A stretch of DNA of 64,000 nt, taken from Gossypium raimondii (lineage: Eukaryota; Streptophyta; Magnoliopsida; Malvales; Malvaceae). Location: the NCBI RefSeq assembly GCF_025698545.1, contig NC_068571.1, forward strand, positions 49,695,733 to 49,759,732, given 5' to 3'. A model generated the notes under the pieces. That model saw only the letters and a program-made list of their open reading frames with translations, searched no databases and had not been told where the DNA came from. This document shows positions 1 through 16,672 of the stretch, piece after piece. The position numbers were made by a program, and so were the translations under genes. The first letter of the stretch is position 1, and each line of letters starts with the position of its first letter.

Positions 1-1290
1 GATGATAACCTTGCGTAATTGATTGATAATAAAGTTCAGTTAAATTTGAGATTGATAAAGATGAATTTTTCTGGGAACAAAGGGCAAGGGCGAATTGGCT
101 GAGGTTGGGGGATAAAAACATGACTTTTTTCTATAATTTTTCCTCTCAAAGAATGAGAATGAATAGAATTGGTGGCTTGCAATGGGGGATGGACGGATAA
201 TGAGAGGGGAGATTGAGATGGAATGCATTGCTAGGAATTATTTTCAATCTCTTTTTTAGTCAAAGTGGATTGATGATACGGGTTATATTCTGTTTGGGGT
301 AAGACAATGTATCTCTAATGAAGCAAATGATTTATTGACAGCACAATACACAGAGAAAGAAGTCTTGGAGGCACTGAATGGTATGGGTCCTACGAAGGCA
401 CCAATGGATGATGGCTTTCTGACTCTCTTCTATCAAAGGTGTTGGCACTTTGATGGGAAGTATATTTTCTTTTATTGTCTGAAGGTACTAAATGAAGGTA
501 AAACTTTAGTTCCTTTAAATGTTACAAATATTATGCTAATTCCTAAAATTCCTTGCCTAATGAATTTAGCGAATTTTAGGCCTATTAGTTTATGCACGAT
601 TCTTTATAAGATGATTGCTAAGATGGTAACAAATCTATTCCAAAGGGTGTTGCAGGATTGCATTGATAGGGCCCAGAGTGCTTTTGTGTTGAGCCGTTTA
701 ATTTCAGATAATATTTTTATTGGCCTATGAGATTTCACATACCTTTCATCAAAAGAGGGTGAGGAAGAAGGGTTTTATGACACTTAAACTCGACATGAGT
801 AAAGTTTATGATCGAGTGGAATTGGATTTTCTGAAAAAAATGATGGAACATATGAGTTTTGCTAGTAGATAGGTGGAAACCATTATGAGGTGTATCTCAT
901 CGGTCTCATACTCGGTGATATTAAATGGAAAAGTGGGAGAGAGGTTTGCGCCGAGTAGGGGGCTTCGGCAATGTGATTCTTTGAGTCTGTTTCTTTTTTT
1001 TATATGTAAAAGGGTTATCTACTCTTATGAGTTTGGCTTTAGATGAATGACTGATTAAGGGTCCAGAGGTTAGTAGGAAACAAATTTTGAAGGAATATGA
1101 AGCCTGCTTTGGCCAATGCATTAATTATGAAAAATCCATTGTGTGTTTTAGTCCAAATGCTTTTGAAGGGGATCAGATTTGGGTTTCATGTTTGTTGGGG
1201 GTTCATCAATCTAATGAGATAGAAAGGTACTTGGGGCTTCCAAATATGGTGGCTGACAGAAGAAGATAGCTTTCCAAGCTTTGAAGGATA
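1..1290 (+). pseudogene. Degenerate LINE (non-LTR retrotransposon) reverse transcriptase
   Basis: Conceptual translation gives plant LINE pol signatures in order but in several frames. Bases about 75-170 encode a segment like ANWLRLGDKN upstream of the polymerase. Bases 335-730 encode the fingers region (KAPMDDGF, NFRPISLC, AQSAFVLSRLISDN). Bases 727-1040, in another frame, encode KLDMSKVYDRVE. Bases 1087-1290 encode the region after the palm (ACFGQCINYEKS, RYLGLPNMV). Stops at about 729, 870 and 1044 and a frame change break it. The segment that should hold the catalytic F/Y-x-D-D motif, between about 1040 and 1087, is missing. The element cannot make a functional protein. The upstream part lies outside the window. 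Confidence 0.88.
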
Positions 1291-1313
1291 GGGTCTAATG
1301 AGATACAAGTCTT

Positions 1314-2345
1314 TCAGGGAAACCCTAATTTATGATAGAGATAAACTCTCGTTCGAGGATATTGTTTTAAACTGCGAAATAAATTGGTTGTTGAGAGTAA
1401 CGAGAAATATGTAGCTAGTACTAATTTGGCCGACGAAAGCGGTGATGATTTCTTGTTAGTGTCAACGAGCGATAGCTCTGATCTTACGTCCAAGTGGATC
1501 CTAAATTCACGATATTTTTTCCACATGTGTCCTAATAGAGAATGGTTCTCTATATACAATTCGGTTGAAGGTGGAGTTGTGCACATGAGAAATGATTCAT
1601 CCAATAAGGTAATCGGTATTGATACTGTTAAAATTATAATGCACGATGGGACAAATAAGACACTCTCAAATGTTAGGTATGTACCTAATTTACGAAAAAA
1701 TCTCATCTTATTGAGTATTTTAGACTAAAAAGGTTGTAGAATCAACATTGAGTCGAACGACATTAAGGTGTCTCGTGGGGCTCTTGTTTTGTTAAAAGGT
1801 AAAACGATCAACAATCTTAATATTCTGGAAGGTTCTACACAGTGGCAAAGCCAAAGAAAAATTTTTGGGATGGCTGAAAGTAAATTGTATATTTTTATGA
1901 TAGTAAAAATACAATTTCACCATTTTAATAGACTATATCTTTATAATTTTTAAATGATTAAATCAAATTTTTATTATTTTGGGGGGCCAATGTGTAATTT
2001 TACCATTACTAATTTTAAAATTTATAAAATTGAACGTCCCTCATCTGTTGCGAAGTCAAAGTCAACTCGTTTGGAGCGGATACAACTTGGTAATAGGAAG
2101 GAAAAAAGTATGACCGTTTCATTGAATGGAGGTTCTCTTTTGGATGCAGATTTTGAAAAGTTAGGGCACTGTGTTCGTGAAAATCAGACCCAGATTAGTT
2201 TTGATTTGGCAATGCACAAGTCGAATGTTAAAAGTCTTCCAACTTTTGAGCACATATTCAACTCAATTAATTCCCTACATGGTTCAAGATAGGCCTGTGG
2301 CGGGCTTTCGCAAAGATGGTGTTGTGGAAATATGAGTCAATGTGG
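1314..2345 (+). pseudogene. Degenerate Ty1/copia gag-pol fragment
   Basis: Bases 1384-1728 encode the region just upstream of copia integrase. It includes a protease-like WILNSRYFFHMCPNREWF stretch and a YVPNLRKNLI segment, as in plant copia polyproteins. A stop at 1726-1728 interrupts it, and the same frame resumes at about 1729-1830. An inserted AT-rich repeat then separates it from copia-like sequence at about 2040-2292. Reverse transcriptase and RNase H are absent, so this is an internally deleted copy. It is followed by what looks like its 3' LTR in the same orientation. Confidence 0.8.
1843..2035 (+). repeat. Short AT-rich repeat nested in copia pol (copy 1)
   Basis: About 190 bases interrupt the copia reading frame. 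They carry TAAATTGTATATTTTTA, a run about a T-rich 'AATTTCACCATTTTAATA' block and 'CTATATCTTTATAATTTTTAAA'. The same blocks occur in the same order at 29289-29490. A shorter reverse-orientation relative seems present near 45700-45930. This order conservation marks a dispersed MITE- or SINE-like family. No open reading frame is expected. Exact ends and target duplication could not be fixed by eye. Confidence 0.6.
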
Positions 2346-2721
2346 AGATTTGTCGAGTATGGCACGTATTTCATTCAAATTTGAAAGATAATTTCCCACT
2401 TAAACTCTGTTTATTTGTTTCAGTCGAACTATGATTAGTCTAGCTTATTTTATTATTAGTTGACTTATGAATTTAACATTATAAATATGTTCTTTTACAA
2501 CCTTAGAAAATACACCATTAAAAGGTTCTTTGTTTTCGAGGTTTAGTTTTATCTCTTTCTTTTGTACTCTTCGTTCTTTTGCCATTATAGTAAAATTATC
2601 TTTGTCCGTGATTTTTTATCCTCTTTGGAGAGATTTTTTTACGTTAAATTTGTATGTTCAATTTATCAATTTCTTCTATTATTTTTACTTGTTTATTGTT
2701 TAATCGGGTAGATCCCGAACA
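2346..2721 (+). repeat. Copia LTR (3' LTR of the preceding remnant)
   Basis: The sequence after GTGGAGATTTGT (polypurine-like tract) runs to CCCGAACA, the kind of ending seen in plant copia LTRs. Its second half (from 'GAGGTTTAGTTTTATCTC' at about 2539) matches a separate copy ending at about 61750. The boundaries are estimated from the similarity and from the typical end, not from a paired 5' LTR. Confidence 0.6.
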
Positions 2722-3116
2722 CGGGTCAATATTTTCAAACTTTGAATTCAAATATTTTAAATATTTTAATCAATTAAAATTTATTTATATTTTAAAACTA
2801 TTTCATTGAAAGTTTTTATAATATATTTTCAAATTTTTATTTATAATAAATTTTAAAGAATAAAACATCAAAATTAAAATATTTTAATCACTAAAATAAA
2901 AATTCGGCAAAATTTAATAAAATAAAATATAATCATTAACTTTTGAATTTTTTTAAGGTGTCCTGATTCACAAAATTCCAAATATAGGCCCATAAGCGTC
3001 TTTTCAGTAAAAAAACCATCATTTCCTAATTTTCTTAATAATTCCACCCTTTATGAAACGAAACTTGTTCTCACTTGTTCAATATAAGCTCTTAGCATAA
3101 AAAAATAAGTACACCA
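2722..3116. other. AT-rich intergenic DNA and ethanolamine kinase promoter/5' UTR
   Basis: No coding signal. The stretch separates the copia LTR from the kinase start codon and must contain the kinase promoter. I cannot identify individual elements with confidence. Confidence 0.5.
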
Positions 3117-7809
<4,693 letters not shown>

Positions 7810-8582
7810 GACTCTGATAGCGTTCGCACGAATAGCCAGTTTCTGTATGTCATGGATTTGCATGTTTTGAGTATTTTGATTCCGTGTGTGTTGGTATTCT
7901 TGTAAAATATTCTTCCCTAATTTGTATACCTTTATGAGAAGGAAGCTAAAAAACAAGATCGAAAGAATAAAGCAATTTCGGGGTCACCCCGGTTTTAGCA
8001 GGGCAGGTGACTGTCCTAGATGTATCTTTTAGTTTTTGATGATCATGCTCTCTATGATATCTACATTTGGTATTTTCTCACGGTTTTTATCACAACGTAT
8101 TTCAATATCGAGTTAGATAAGAAATTTGGGTAAGGAATTTTTTTGACTTCCATTCTGATTGATTGCTCGAGTTCAATGGACTGATAATTAATGTCTCGTG
8201 AAGTAGCTTAGTCTTCCTGCCTCCTCTTACGGTGACAGCAAAGCTCAAACTGGCTCATTGGAAGAGTTACTAATGTGATCATTTGACAGAGGTTATCTCA
8301 AGCTATAAATGGAGGTTTAAGTTACAACAACATAGCCAATCCTTAATACGGCAAAACCAAATTCGCAGTCATTTGAAGAGCTAAGGAATATTTAAACAAG
8401 CATTTTCAATTTTCTATATTTAACAACTGTGTATCATATAAATATTTGTAACCCTAGCAATCTAGCAAAAACAGAAATTCCGACAACATGAGAAGCATCA
8501 ACCTGGCCAAGCTGTTGGCGCTTCAACCCCCATCATATTCAAGAGATACCTCAAGGCATGAGTGGAAAACATTACGGTCGCG
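7810..8582. other. Tail-to-tail intergenic region (3' UTRs)
   Basis: This region lies between two convergent genes. It should contain the 3' UTRs of the ethanolamine kinase and the F-box/kelch gene. No ORF of note or RNA gene was recognised. Confidence 0.5.
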
Positions 8583-11093
8583 CTATGCTTGGAGAACCTG
8601 GCAGTGAACAATGTGGCTTTTCAGCCGGTTCCTGCCGGCAAGGCTAGACCAAAGATTCGTAACCAAGGTTTTGAACTGACCTTTCCCTGCTATAGTTTCC
8701 CATAAATGTTGAGCAGTAGATCCCTTCAGATCATTGGACTTGGAAACGTCAACCAGAGATATACTCATATTATTTCGAATGATGCAAAGTTTTCCATTAA
8801 GTGGAACAAGCGCTGCCGCCTCCAGAGCCCGAGAATTGCCCAAGTGTATCTTACTGTCAATATGCTTACTCCAAGAATCACCCACTTCATCATAAACCCT
8901 CAACTTACAACCATCCTTACAATCCAAGGCATAGAGCTGCCCATTTAAGGAAGCACAGGGGTTCCTCCAGCCTGCAACCATTCCATTATAGAAAGGGTAC
9001 CAGCTGTCTGTTTCGGGTTGGTAGATCTCACTCATCACTTGCCGGTGAGGTCCAAGTCCCTTCAAAAACCACTTATCCTCATATACAACCCCAATGAAGG
9101 GCACCATTGCAGTGCTCATATCTGAAATAAATGACCATCTATTCTTGTTGGGATCGTAAACTTCAGCTGATCTCAATGACCGATGCACTCCCTCATTCTC
9201 TCCACCAGCAACATACAAGCGATTCTTTATCACACATGAACCGAAAAAATGCCTTCGACGAAGCATATCTGGAGCACGGTGCCATTTATTTGTCCTGGCA
9301 CTATAAAATATGACTCGTCTCATCGATCCCTTTAATAGATCCTTACCACCAAACAGATAAAGGTGACAACCACTAAGGACGGCACATCCAAACCCAAGGG
9401 CTTCAGAATATTCCTTAGGGACTGGAGGGAGTGGCTGCCAGAGCTGGTATACAGGATCAAAGGCATGCCAAGAAATTTTTCCCTCTCGATCTCTCTTAAT
9501 GATGTAAATCCATTCTTCTGCAATTCCAAGGCTCTTTCGGAGTGAATAAAAGAAGTTACCAGATAGAAGTCTATACCACCTTTTGCAGACCACACGTAAC
9601 TTCCTGTGCTCAACTCGGGGAACCCTTACTAGGCAAGCGATAGCAAGATCATCGGGGAGTCCTGGGAGCAGAGGAGATTGGTAACAGCTCCTATTACTAC
9701 GTGCTGCCTTGTTTCTTGTTGGATGAATGGACGGTTTAATACTGGGTTGGAGACACAGCTTTGTACGTGGTACGTATTTTTTTGCTCCAGCAACAGTTTT
9801 GAGTCCAGCATCTACTCTACATAAACAGGCTGTTGTATCAACCTGCCAAAAACATTCACAATGGATGAACAGTTTTTTCTTCCCTAATATTGTCTTGCTA
9901 TAGGTACAGGAAGCTTGTAAGATGCAGTAGGTCAGTGTCAGAATCAACAAAAACATGGAAACCATGCCACGAGGTGCCACTGATATCACTTATCTCTGAT
10001 GAGAGAGAACTGTTCTAGCATGTATAATCTGGCAAATAATGCGCGACTTTCTATGTTATGATATCATCTTTTATGTTAAATCTATATGCCAGCATACAAG
10101 CAAAGATTAACATCTTGAGCAGAGATGTCTAACTTGTATGATGAATTTGCATGAAACAATACTACCCAAAGAGGGAACCAGAAATTGATACAATGCTCTA
10201 AACTGCCAAATAACGAGTTGAAAGAAAACAGATTTTCAACTTTGTGGACACTAATGTACTTTCATAACTAAAACTGGATCGTACAGATAGCAACTCGGTC
10301 TCTATTACAATCATTTGAACTCAAAACTCCTCCTTGAGTTGGTCAACTCTTTGGCTTTGACATTTTAAGTGCTTAAGGATTCAGAAAACCAACTTTTAAG
10401 TTTGAAAAAAGTTTAGGAGATAGTCATGAAAGATGTAAGTCCGGGAAACATGTTTCTAAGTACATTTCTAATGTTATTATGGCTTAAAATACTATTGATG
10501 CCCTTATACTAGAAGTCAGATTGGATTTTGCTCCCTTTACTTAAAAAATGGACAAATTCGCTGTGTATGGTGGATAAAAAAGCAAACTGGTTCTTTTGTT
10601 AAAAATTTCATCCATTTATACAGTTAAAAACTGGCTTAGTTGATGGAATAACCAAACAGCTACACGTCCACGTGTAGCCTATGTCGACATGCAGGGATCA
10701 ATTTTTAAAGGTGAAAATTTTAACAAACTCTTTGATCTAAATATAAGGAGAAATTTGCCATTTTTTTAATAAAGGGAGCAAAATGCAGTTTGACCACCTC
10801 ATGGTACTTCTCATCTACACATATGCTCGCACATGAAACATCATACCTTCAATAAGATAACAATTCAGTCTACAGGAGAATAAATTTTGAGGTTAGACCT
10901 CATCTAAGAACTTGTAAACCATCTATAACACAACTATGGCATACACGATGCATCACAATTGTAAACCATTTAGCTCTCATCACCATAAAACCATGAAATA
11001 ACGTTTTTTTCTAACAGATAATATGATTGAACAGAAGGCAGAAAAAGGAAGGACTAATTAACTTACCAATGGAGGTTGAACCATTCTGTCCAT
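8583..11093 (-). CDS. F-box/kelch-repeat protein (At1g55270-like)
   Basis: Probable substrate-recognition subunit of an SCF E3 ubiquitin ligase: the F-box binds the SKP1 adaptor and the kelch propeller binds the target. Exon 1 is 11093-11067 (27 bases, MDRMVQPPL) and exon 2 is 9842-8583. Splicing joins PPL to VDTTACLCRVDAGLKTVAG, the N terminus conserved in this family, for 428 residues in total. The long ORF reading upstream to 9989 is intron read-through: a clean acceptor (TTTTGGCAG|GTTGAT) sits at 9843-9844 and the donor is TTG|GTAAGT. The F-box lies at about residues 67-105 (LLPGLPDDLAIACL, RKLRVVCKRW). Kelch blades follow from about 155 to 335 (YLFGGKD, YVAGGENEG, EVYDPNKNRW). The C-terminal KSHIVHCQVLQA matches the family end. 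The target is unknown. Confidence 0.92.
10500..10812. repeat. Inverted-repeat MITE-like element in the F-box/kelch intron
   Basis: The left end (about 10510-10555) contains GGATTTTGCTCCCTTTACTTA and the right end is its imperfect reverse complement (AATAAAGGGAGCAAAATGCAG). These give about 45-50 bases of terminal inverted repeat around a 200-base core with no ORF. The same end sequences occur in the larger element at 15718-16672. It sits inside the 1224-base intron 9843-11066. Confidence 0.65.
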
Positions 11094-12781
11094 GTTTTCC
11101 TCTTTCAACAACTAGCCAACACCAAAATCACCACAATCCACTTCGAGGACACCAGCCCCCTACCTCACAACCATCATTCTTTGACCCACCAAACATAAAC
11201 CAAAATCCACAGCGGCTGACTTTTAATCTTTCCAAAATCCACAGCTTGAATTGAGAATCTAAATTGAAGACCTGAACCTTAAGGATATAAAAAAGATGGA
11301 AATTTTGCAGACAGAAGTGAACCCATAGTTCAGAAATCCAAAATTGTTACCAAGACCCACGTCTAAAACCAAAATCCCGAATGCAAAAACCCCATAAAAC
11401 AACCAGTGATGGTTTCAAAAGGGAGAAAACAGAAACCTCAGAATCTTATGTTTAGCGCATTAAGAGCTAAAAGTAGAAAAAGAAAAATTAAAAAGTGAGA
11501 GAGCAAACAATATGGGGTCAAAGAGAGCAGTGAAAGACGAAATGGAGTACCATTAAAATGTTTGAGTGGGGTTGAGGGCCCATTTTACCTCAATTGCACA
11601 GCCTACCAAGCACAAGAGTGTATTCAAACGCCAAAAGAAAGGAAGAAAAGCAAAGGTGATAACATAAAAAGGAGGAGAGAAACATGAGGGTTCAATGATG
11701 ACACTTTGGTGTTGGTGGAGGTGGGACTGTTCTTACGGGAGAAGACTAGAAATGTTAAACACCAAATCACAAATGGGAAAATAGCTGTCGCCCCGTAGTT
11801 GAAGTATGAACAGGTCTTATAGTTTTAGGACAAAGATTTTGGCGAGTTTTCTTTCTAAATTATTTTCCAAGAATTGGACAAAGATTCAACATCAAAAACT
11901 GTGGGTCTCACCGCCTCCACAATTCCAACAAATAGACTTCTTTACTTTTTTCTTTTAATTTTTAAGTTTACAAACATAAAAAGAGAGATTTTCTTGTTCA
12001 TGTTGAACCACCCCACGTTAGTCTACTACACATCATCTACACCTGCTCCACAAACTGGATTTTTTATTCATTTTTGTTGTTTTTTAATTCTCAAAATAGG
12101 GTTGTTGGGGAAATAATTTTAAAATATATTTTAATATTTAATGATCATAACATTTTTATTTAAATGAAAATTTTTAGTTTTAATTGAATGTATTTGATGA
12201 TTTTATTAGTTTTCTAATTAATAAAAATTTTCAACAAAAAGGGTTAAGTAAGATAAGCATGTATATATCTACTTATCACTTAAGGTTGAAAATGTTGAAA
12301 ATGTTTAAGTTAATTTTATTTTTAAAAAACTTTCAATTAAATTTTATTATTAAATATTTAATCTAAATATTTTCAAAGAATTAAGTTTATTATAAAAAGT
12401 AAATATATGAATATTGTTTTTATTTAATAAAATTAAATTAAGTAAATTATCGTCACATTTTTAAGAAAGTACTTCGTGAACCAAATATAATAATATCATT
12501 TTTTTGAGATTTTAATCAATATCTTTTGATATATACCAAGCATTGCAAAATAACATTCACAAACTACATTCTATTAGAATCATAATATGAAAAAACATCA
12601 AACACTACCTTATTTTAGCTGATACATTTAACTTTTGAAGAGTGTAAGGAGTATGTGTCAAAATACTTGACAATCCTTGCCGGTTGAGTAGAGAGGGCAG
12701 CAGCCGATTTCTTGGCCGAATTGGGAGGAGCAGCTGACTATAATATGCATATACTTGGGAGGCTTCTTTTGAACTGAATAA
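11094..12781. other. F-box/kelch 5' region and AT-rich intergenic DNA
   Basis: Bases 11094 to about 11780 should hold the 5' UTR and promoter of the minus-strand F-box/kelch gene. Beyond that the DNA is AT-rich without a credible coding exon. I see no RNA gene. Confidence 0.4.
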
Positions 12782-12919
12782 TGGTGAATTTGGATGGGCT
12801 GTGTATTTATCTGTGGCTAATGTAAAAATAACGGTGATTATGAGATTAGATACTGTAGCGTGAAACAAAAAATAAGCTAAACACACGCACTGCATCTTAC
12901 CACCCATCCAAACTCACCC
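12782..12919. mobile_element. 138-bp MITE with TAA target duplication (Tourist/Harbinger-like)
   Basis: The left end TGGTGAATTTGGATGGG and right end CCCATCCAAACTCACCC are inverted copies with few mismatches. TAA at 12779-12781 and 12920-12922 flanks the element, as expected for PIF/Harbinger-derived MITEs. The core, including GATACTGTAGCGTGAAACA, is shared with a diverged copy near 55619-55742. The superfamily assignment is inference from target site and end type. Confidence 0.72.
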
Positions 12920-12922
12920 TAA

Positions 12923-15717
12923 TATTCTCTTGAATGACGCTGATGATACCAGTGGGGTAAATGTTGAACCCCATATTGATGTTTCATTGGTTTTAGACTT
13001 TGCGCATTCTTATAAAAAAATTCTTTGAAATAAGTTCAAAATATATTCAAGAGTATTTATTTTGAATTGAAATTCGTTATGATTTAAATATAAAAATATG
13101 AATTTATCAAATCTAGAAAAATTTCAAAAATCTCAAATTACTACTAAATAGGTTAATAATACATCAATAAATTTGAAAAATAATCATAAATATTACATTA
13201 AAATAATTTACAACTTAATTTAAATCAAAATTATTAAACGCTACCTTGAGAAATTACTTCTCAACAATTGAAAAAAAATAAAAAGTGATAAATGAATAGA
13301 AAATTCCTGTGGCGTTTTGGTCAGTTTAGGATCTAGTCTGAAGATGATGATCAATATAATAGGCCATGCCTAGTAGATCTAAAAGATAATATCACAGTGA
13401 TTAGATTATGATAGCCACACATAGCTGTCACATCCATATTATAGTTTATTATATGCATGCTTTCTATTCATTCTCTTTCCCGACTAGTCAGTTAAGATAC
13501 ATCTTTACAGCATATATATTGTTTCTTCTTTTACTGGGTAGGTAGCTTCGATTTTTAAATCTTAGTGAACATTTGATTATTGATTGTGGATCACCATAGA
13601 AAATACAGTGAGAAGGTAAACTTTTTTATTGAAAATCCAAATGAATATTAAGTAATATGTTAATGAAATAATAATAATGTAACATGTTTGTTGATATCAG
13701 TGTTAATAAGGAAGGAGATAAAGAGTAAAAGATGGGTATAAGGAAAGTTGATTCACCTAAAAAGATGATAAAAGAGGTAAGTGAGGAGGAGACTGTAGAA
13801 AAAGAGGTTGAGTGCTTAAGGTTGCTAAAAGGTTAAATGATCGATTCCTCCTTTATTATTCTATAGAGTATTTATAGAGAAAAAGATCCTGTGTTCAATG
13901 AGGTCATGTCACCAACAAATTTAGTATATATAGATCATGCGGTCGACCAAGTGTTAAGTACATTATACATGGGTTGTCCTCATGCATGGTACTATCCTGA
14001 CATTCCCTTGATGATTAAGGTAGTACGAGATTATTACGCCTAGTGGTCCTTTGGTGGTCCTCTCTTTGGAGGTGAGTGTGTACCAACTAAAAGTGGGTGG
14101 TGTGGAGGATGAGGTGCCTGAGTGGTTGGTCACCCAACGGCCAATCGGGTGATAGGCGAACTATACGGGTACTTATAGATGAATAATATGCCAAATATTG
14201 TAGGTTGGGAGATAAGTGAAAGGTTGTCTACAAATATCTTTTGTGGTGGCATGTGTTATACTTGGTAGGCTATAACAATGTCGATAATTATTATTGTAAC
14301 CATTTAATATGATAGTAGATGTAGATTGAAGCCAGGGTGTTCCCTAGGACCATCAATTTCTTTTTTAATAAAGGTGTCATCCATTTCACCAAATAAGGAT
14401 TGATGGGATGATACAATACATGTCCCTTATGAGAGGGAAAAGCAGCTGCGCTACCTCCTGTATCAATTGATTGTTATTTAGACGGGTGGCCACTTTCCTT
14501 CTATATTTAAGGTTTGCATGTAAGAATTTTCCCTTTGCAAAGACACCTCACAGTTGGACTTAATTAGGTGACTAAAATATCGTCAGTCATTTTACTCTTT
14601 CAGCAGCCTATTATGCCATTGTTTTGAGTTGGGGATATCGTTTTTCCTTTGCTTATATTGTTTTCAGGTCATCTAAACTGACACTTGCAACTATTCCTCA
14701 CAATCTTTAGATACTTCCAAACAGATAGCTTAGCATAATAGAAAACCATTTAATTGCATTTGGATGTTTGATTCAAGAGTAAGTATCAGTTGACATCAGT
14801 ATTGTTTGTTAGTGTAGAAAGTCGTAGTTACGAGCGTGCTAAAACACCTTTATCATAGGCATTGTATAAAAAAAAAATACCATTTTTACATGAAAACTAT
14901 CAGAGGGAGTGTGAACTTGTGGTCATGTACCTAAACTGTAGGTAGCTTGACCTATGGCTTACATGACATTGCCATCACTTGGAAAAAAAATGTTACCATA
15001 GTTCAAAAAGAGAAGTGGAAATAAAGCAGAGGAGAAAGAAAATCATAGGCCACTTTGTTGAATGAAAACCACAAAAAAGAAAAAAATTAAAGGCTGCTGC
15101 AGGTTTTCTGGTGGAAAATGTTAGTGAAAACTGATTGATGGTGTAGAACTGCAACAAAGTTTGTGGATTTCAACTTGAACATAGCTGTAGGAATAAAAAC
15201 TATACAACAGAAAAGAAACCCAATATTCTGCTTTGATCTTATCGGCTTTTTATTTTCTACAAAAAAGTCTTCCTCTTCCTGTATAGTAAACATGGATATG
15301 AAGTAGGGTGTGATTGAATGGGAATAAGTTTGGGTGATTTTAACACTTCAAAGAATTATTGTGAGCACCAAGGTGGGGAAATTATGATGCTTTAATAGAT
15401 GAGGTGAGGGTGGAGATGTTGAAAGATGGTTTTCCCTAATTGGGGGACAAAACATGGTTGAAGGTCTTTTATGTAACAAAGTCGTCGCAGTGTGGGGTTC
15501 TCTTCCTTTTTTATCTTTCTCCTACAAATTCATGCATTGGCTTATCTACAATTCCACAATAAAGCAATGGATATAACTTCAGGATTATTGACCTTTCTCA
15601 TTCAAGTGGGGTTTTAAAAAAAAAGGGTGAAATAGTGTGCTCTTTAAGTTTTTTTATTGAAATAATTTAAAATAAAAATAATTTTTAAAATACTATAAAT
15701 TTTTAAAAAATATGATA
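12923..15717. other. Gene-free interval; possible retroelement remnant at 13.7-14.6 kb
   Basis: No ORF of coding quality is seen. Bases about 13730-14560 differ from the AT-rich surroundings, being G-rich on the plus strand (GAGGAGACTG, GTGGTCCTCTCTTTGGAGG). They resemble LTR or untranslated retroelement sequence, but neither ends nor coding domains could be identified. The rest is unremarkable. Confidence 0.35.
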
Positions 15718-16672
15718 GAAGCCTTTGTATCAGAGTCGGATTTATTTTTACCCTCTACTTAAAAAATTAACAAATTAGTTCTTATAGATGGAGCAAAAAA
15801 AGAGTAATATGTTATGTGTCATGTGTATCTTATGATGATGTGATAATATTTAAAAATATAAAAGTAAGAACTAAAAGAATAAATAAATTTTAATAATTAT
15901 TCGAAAACCATGTTTTGTCCAGGTTCATCCATAAAAAAATATAAAACATACAAATTTATTTAAAACTATTAAGAATTATAAAAATTGTTAAAATTATTAA
16001 AATTAATAAATAAAAAGTCTAGAATAAATTTGAACAAATGATTGCCTACGCTCAAATGAGAATCGAACAACTATTTGTCAAGGTTTATTCAAACTGTTTC
16101 TTAAATAGTTATTAAAAGTTAAACGAAATTATAAAAATATTAGGAATTATAATAAATAGTTATTAAAAGTTAAACAAAATTATAAAAATATTAGGAATTA
16201 TAAGAATTTGTAAATAGTTAGTAAAAATTTAAAACTATAAAATATATATGTGTTTAAAGAATTCTTTAATAAATTTTTTATAATTTCTTATAATTTAAAT
16301 ATATATACATATATAAAATAGTAACTTTTCATAATATTTGTTTATAATTTCTTATCATTCTTAATTATTCTTAATAATTTTGCATAATTATTTAAGAATC
16401 AACTATTTAACTAGATTCATTTTATTTTAATAATTTTTATGGTTGTCTAGATTCATCTTAGATGTGATTTGTTAAATAATTATTAAACAATATTTTTGGA
16501 TTTTAAATTTTTAAAAATATTTTAATAGTAGAAATGAATAAAATTTTAACTGAAGAACCAGTTTGCTCTTCTTTTTTACAAACCAATTTACTTTTTATCT
16601 AACATAGAATGACTCATTTACCCATTTTTAGTAGAGAGAACAAAATACAATCATACTCCTACTTTTATATGA
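15718..16672. repeat. About 0.95-kb non-autonomous inverted-repeat element
   Basis: The left end (GGATTTATTTTTACCCTCTACTTA) and the reverse complement of the right end (GATTGTATTTTGTTCTCTCTACTAA) align over about 55 bases with mismatches. They also match the ends of the element at 10500-10812. The core is AT-rich and non-coding and includes a 51-base tandem duplication at 16103-16204. Target duplications were not resolved. Confidence 0.55.

Noticed and set aside
9843-9989. N-terminal extension of the F-box/kelch ORF with a signal-peptide-like hydrophobic stretch
   Set aside because: It is intron read-through: a good acceptor precedes VDTTACLC and a matching upstream exon gives the family N terminus.
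12605-12907. 100-codon minus-strand ORF
   Set aside because: Its N-terminal half is the 138-bp MITE read on the minus strand; the similar ORF at 55387-55734 is explained by the related repeat copy.
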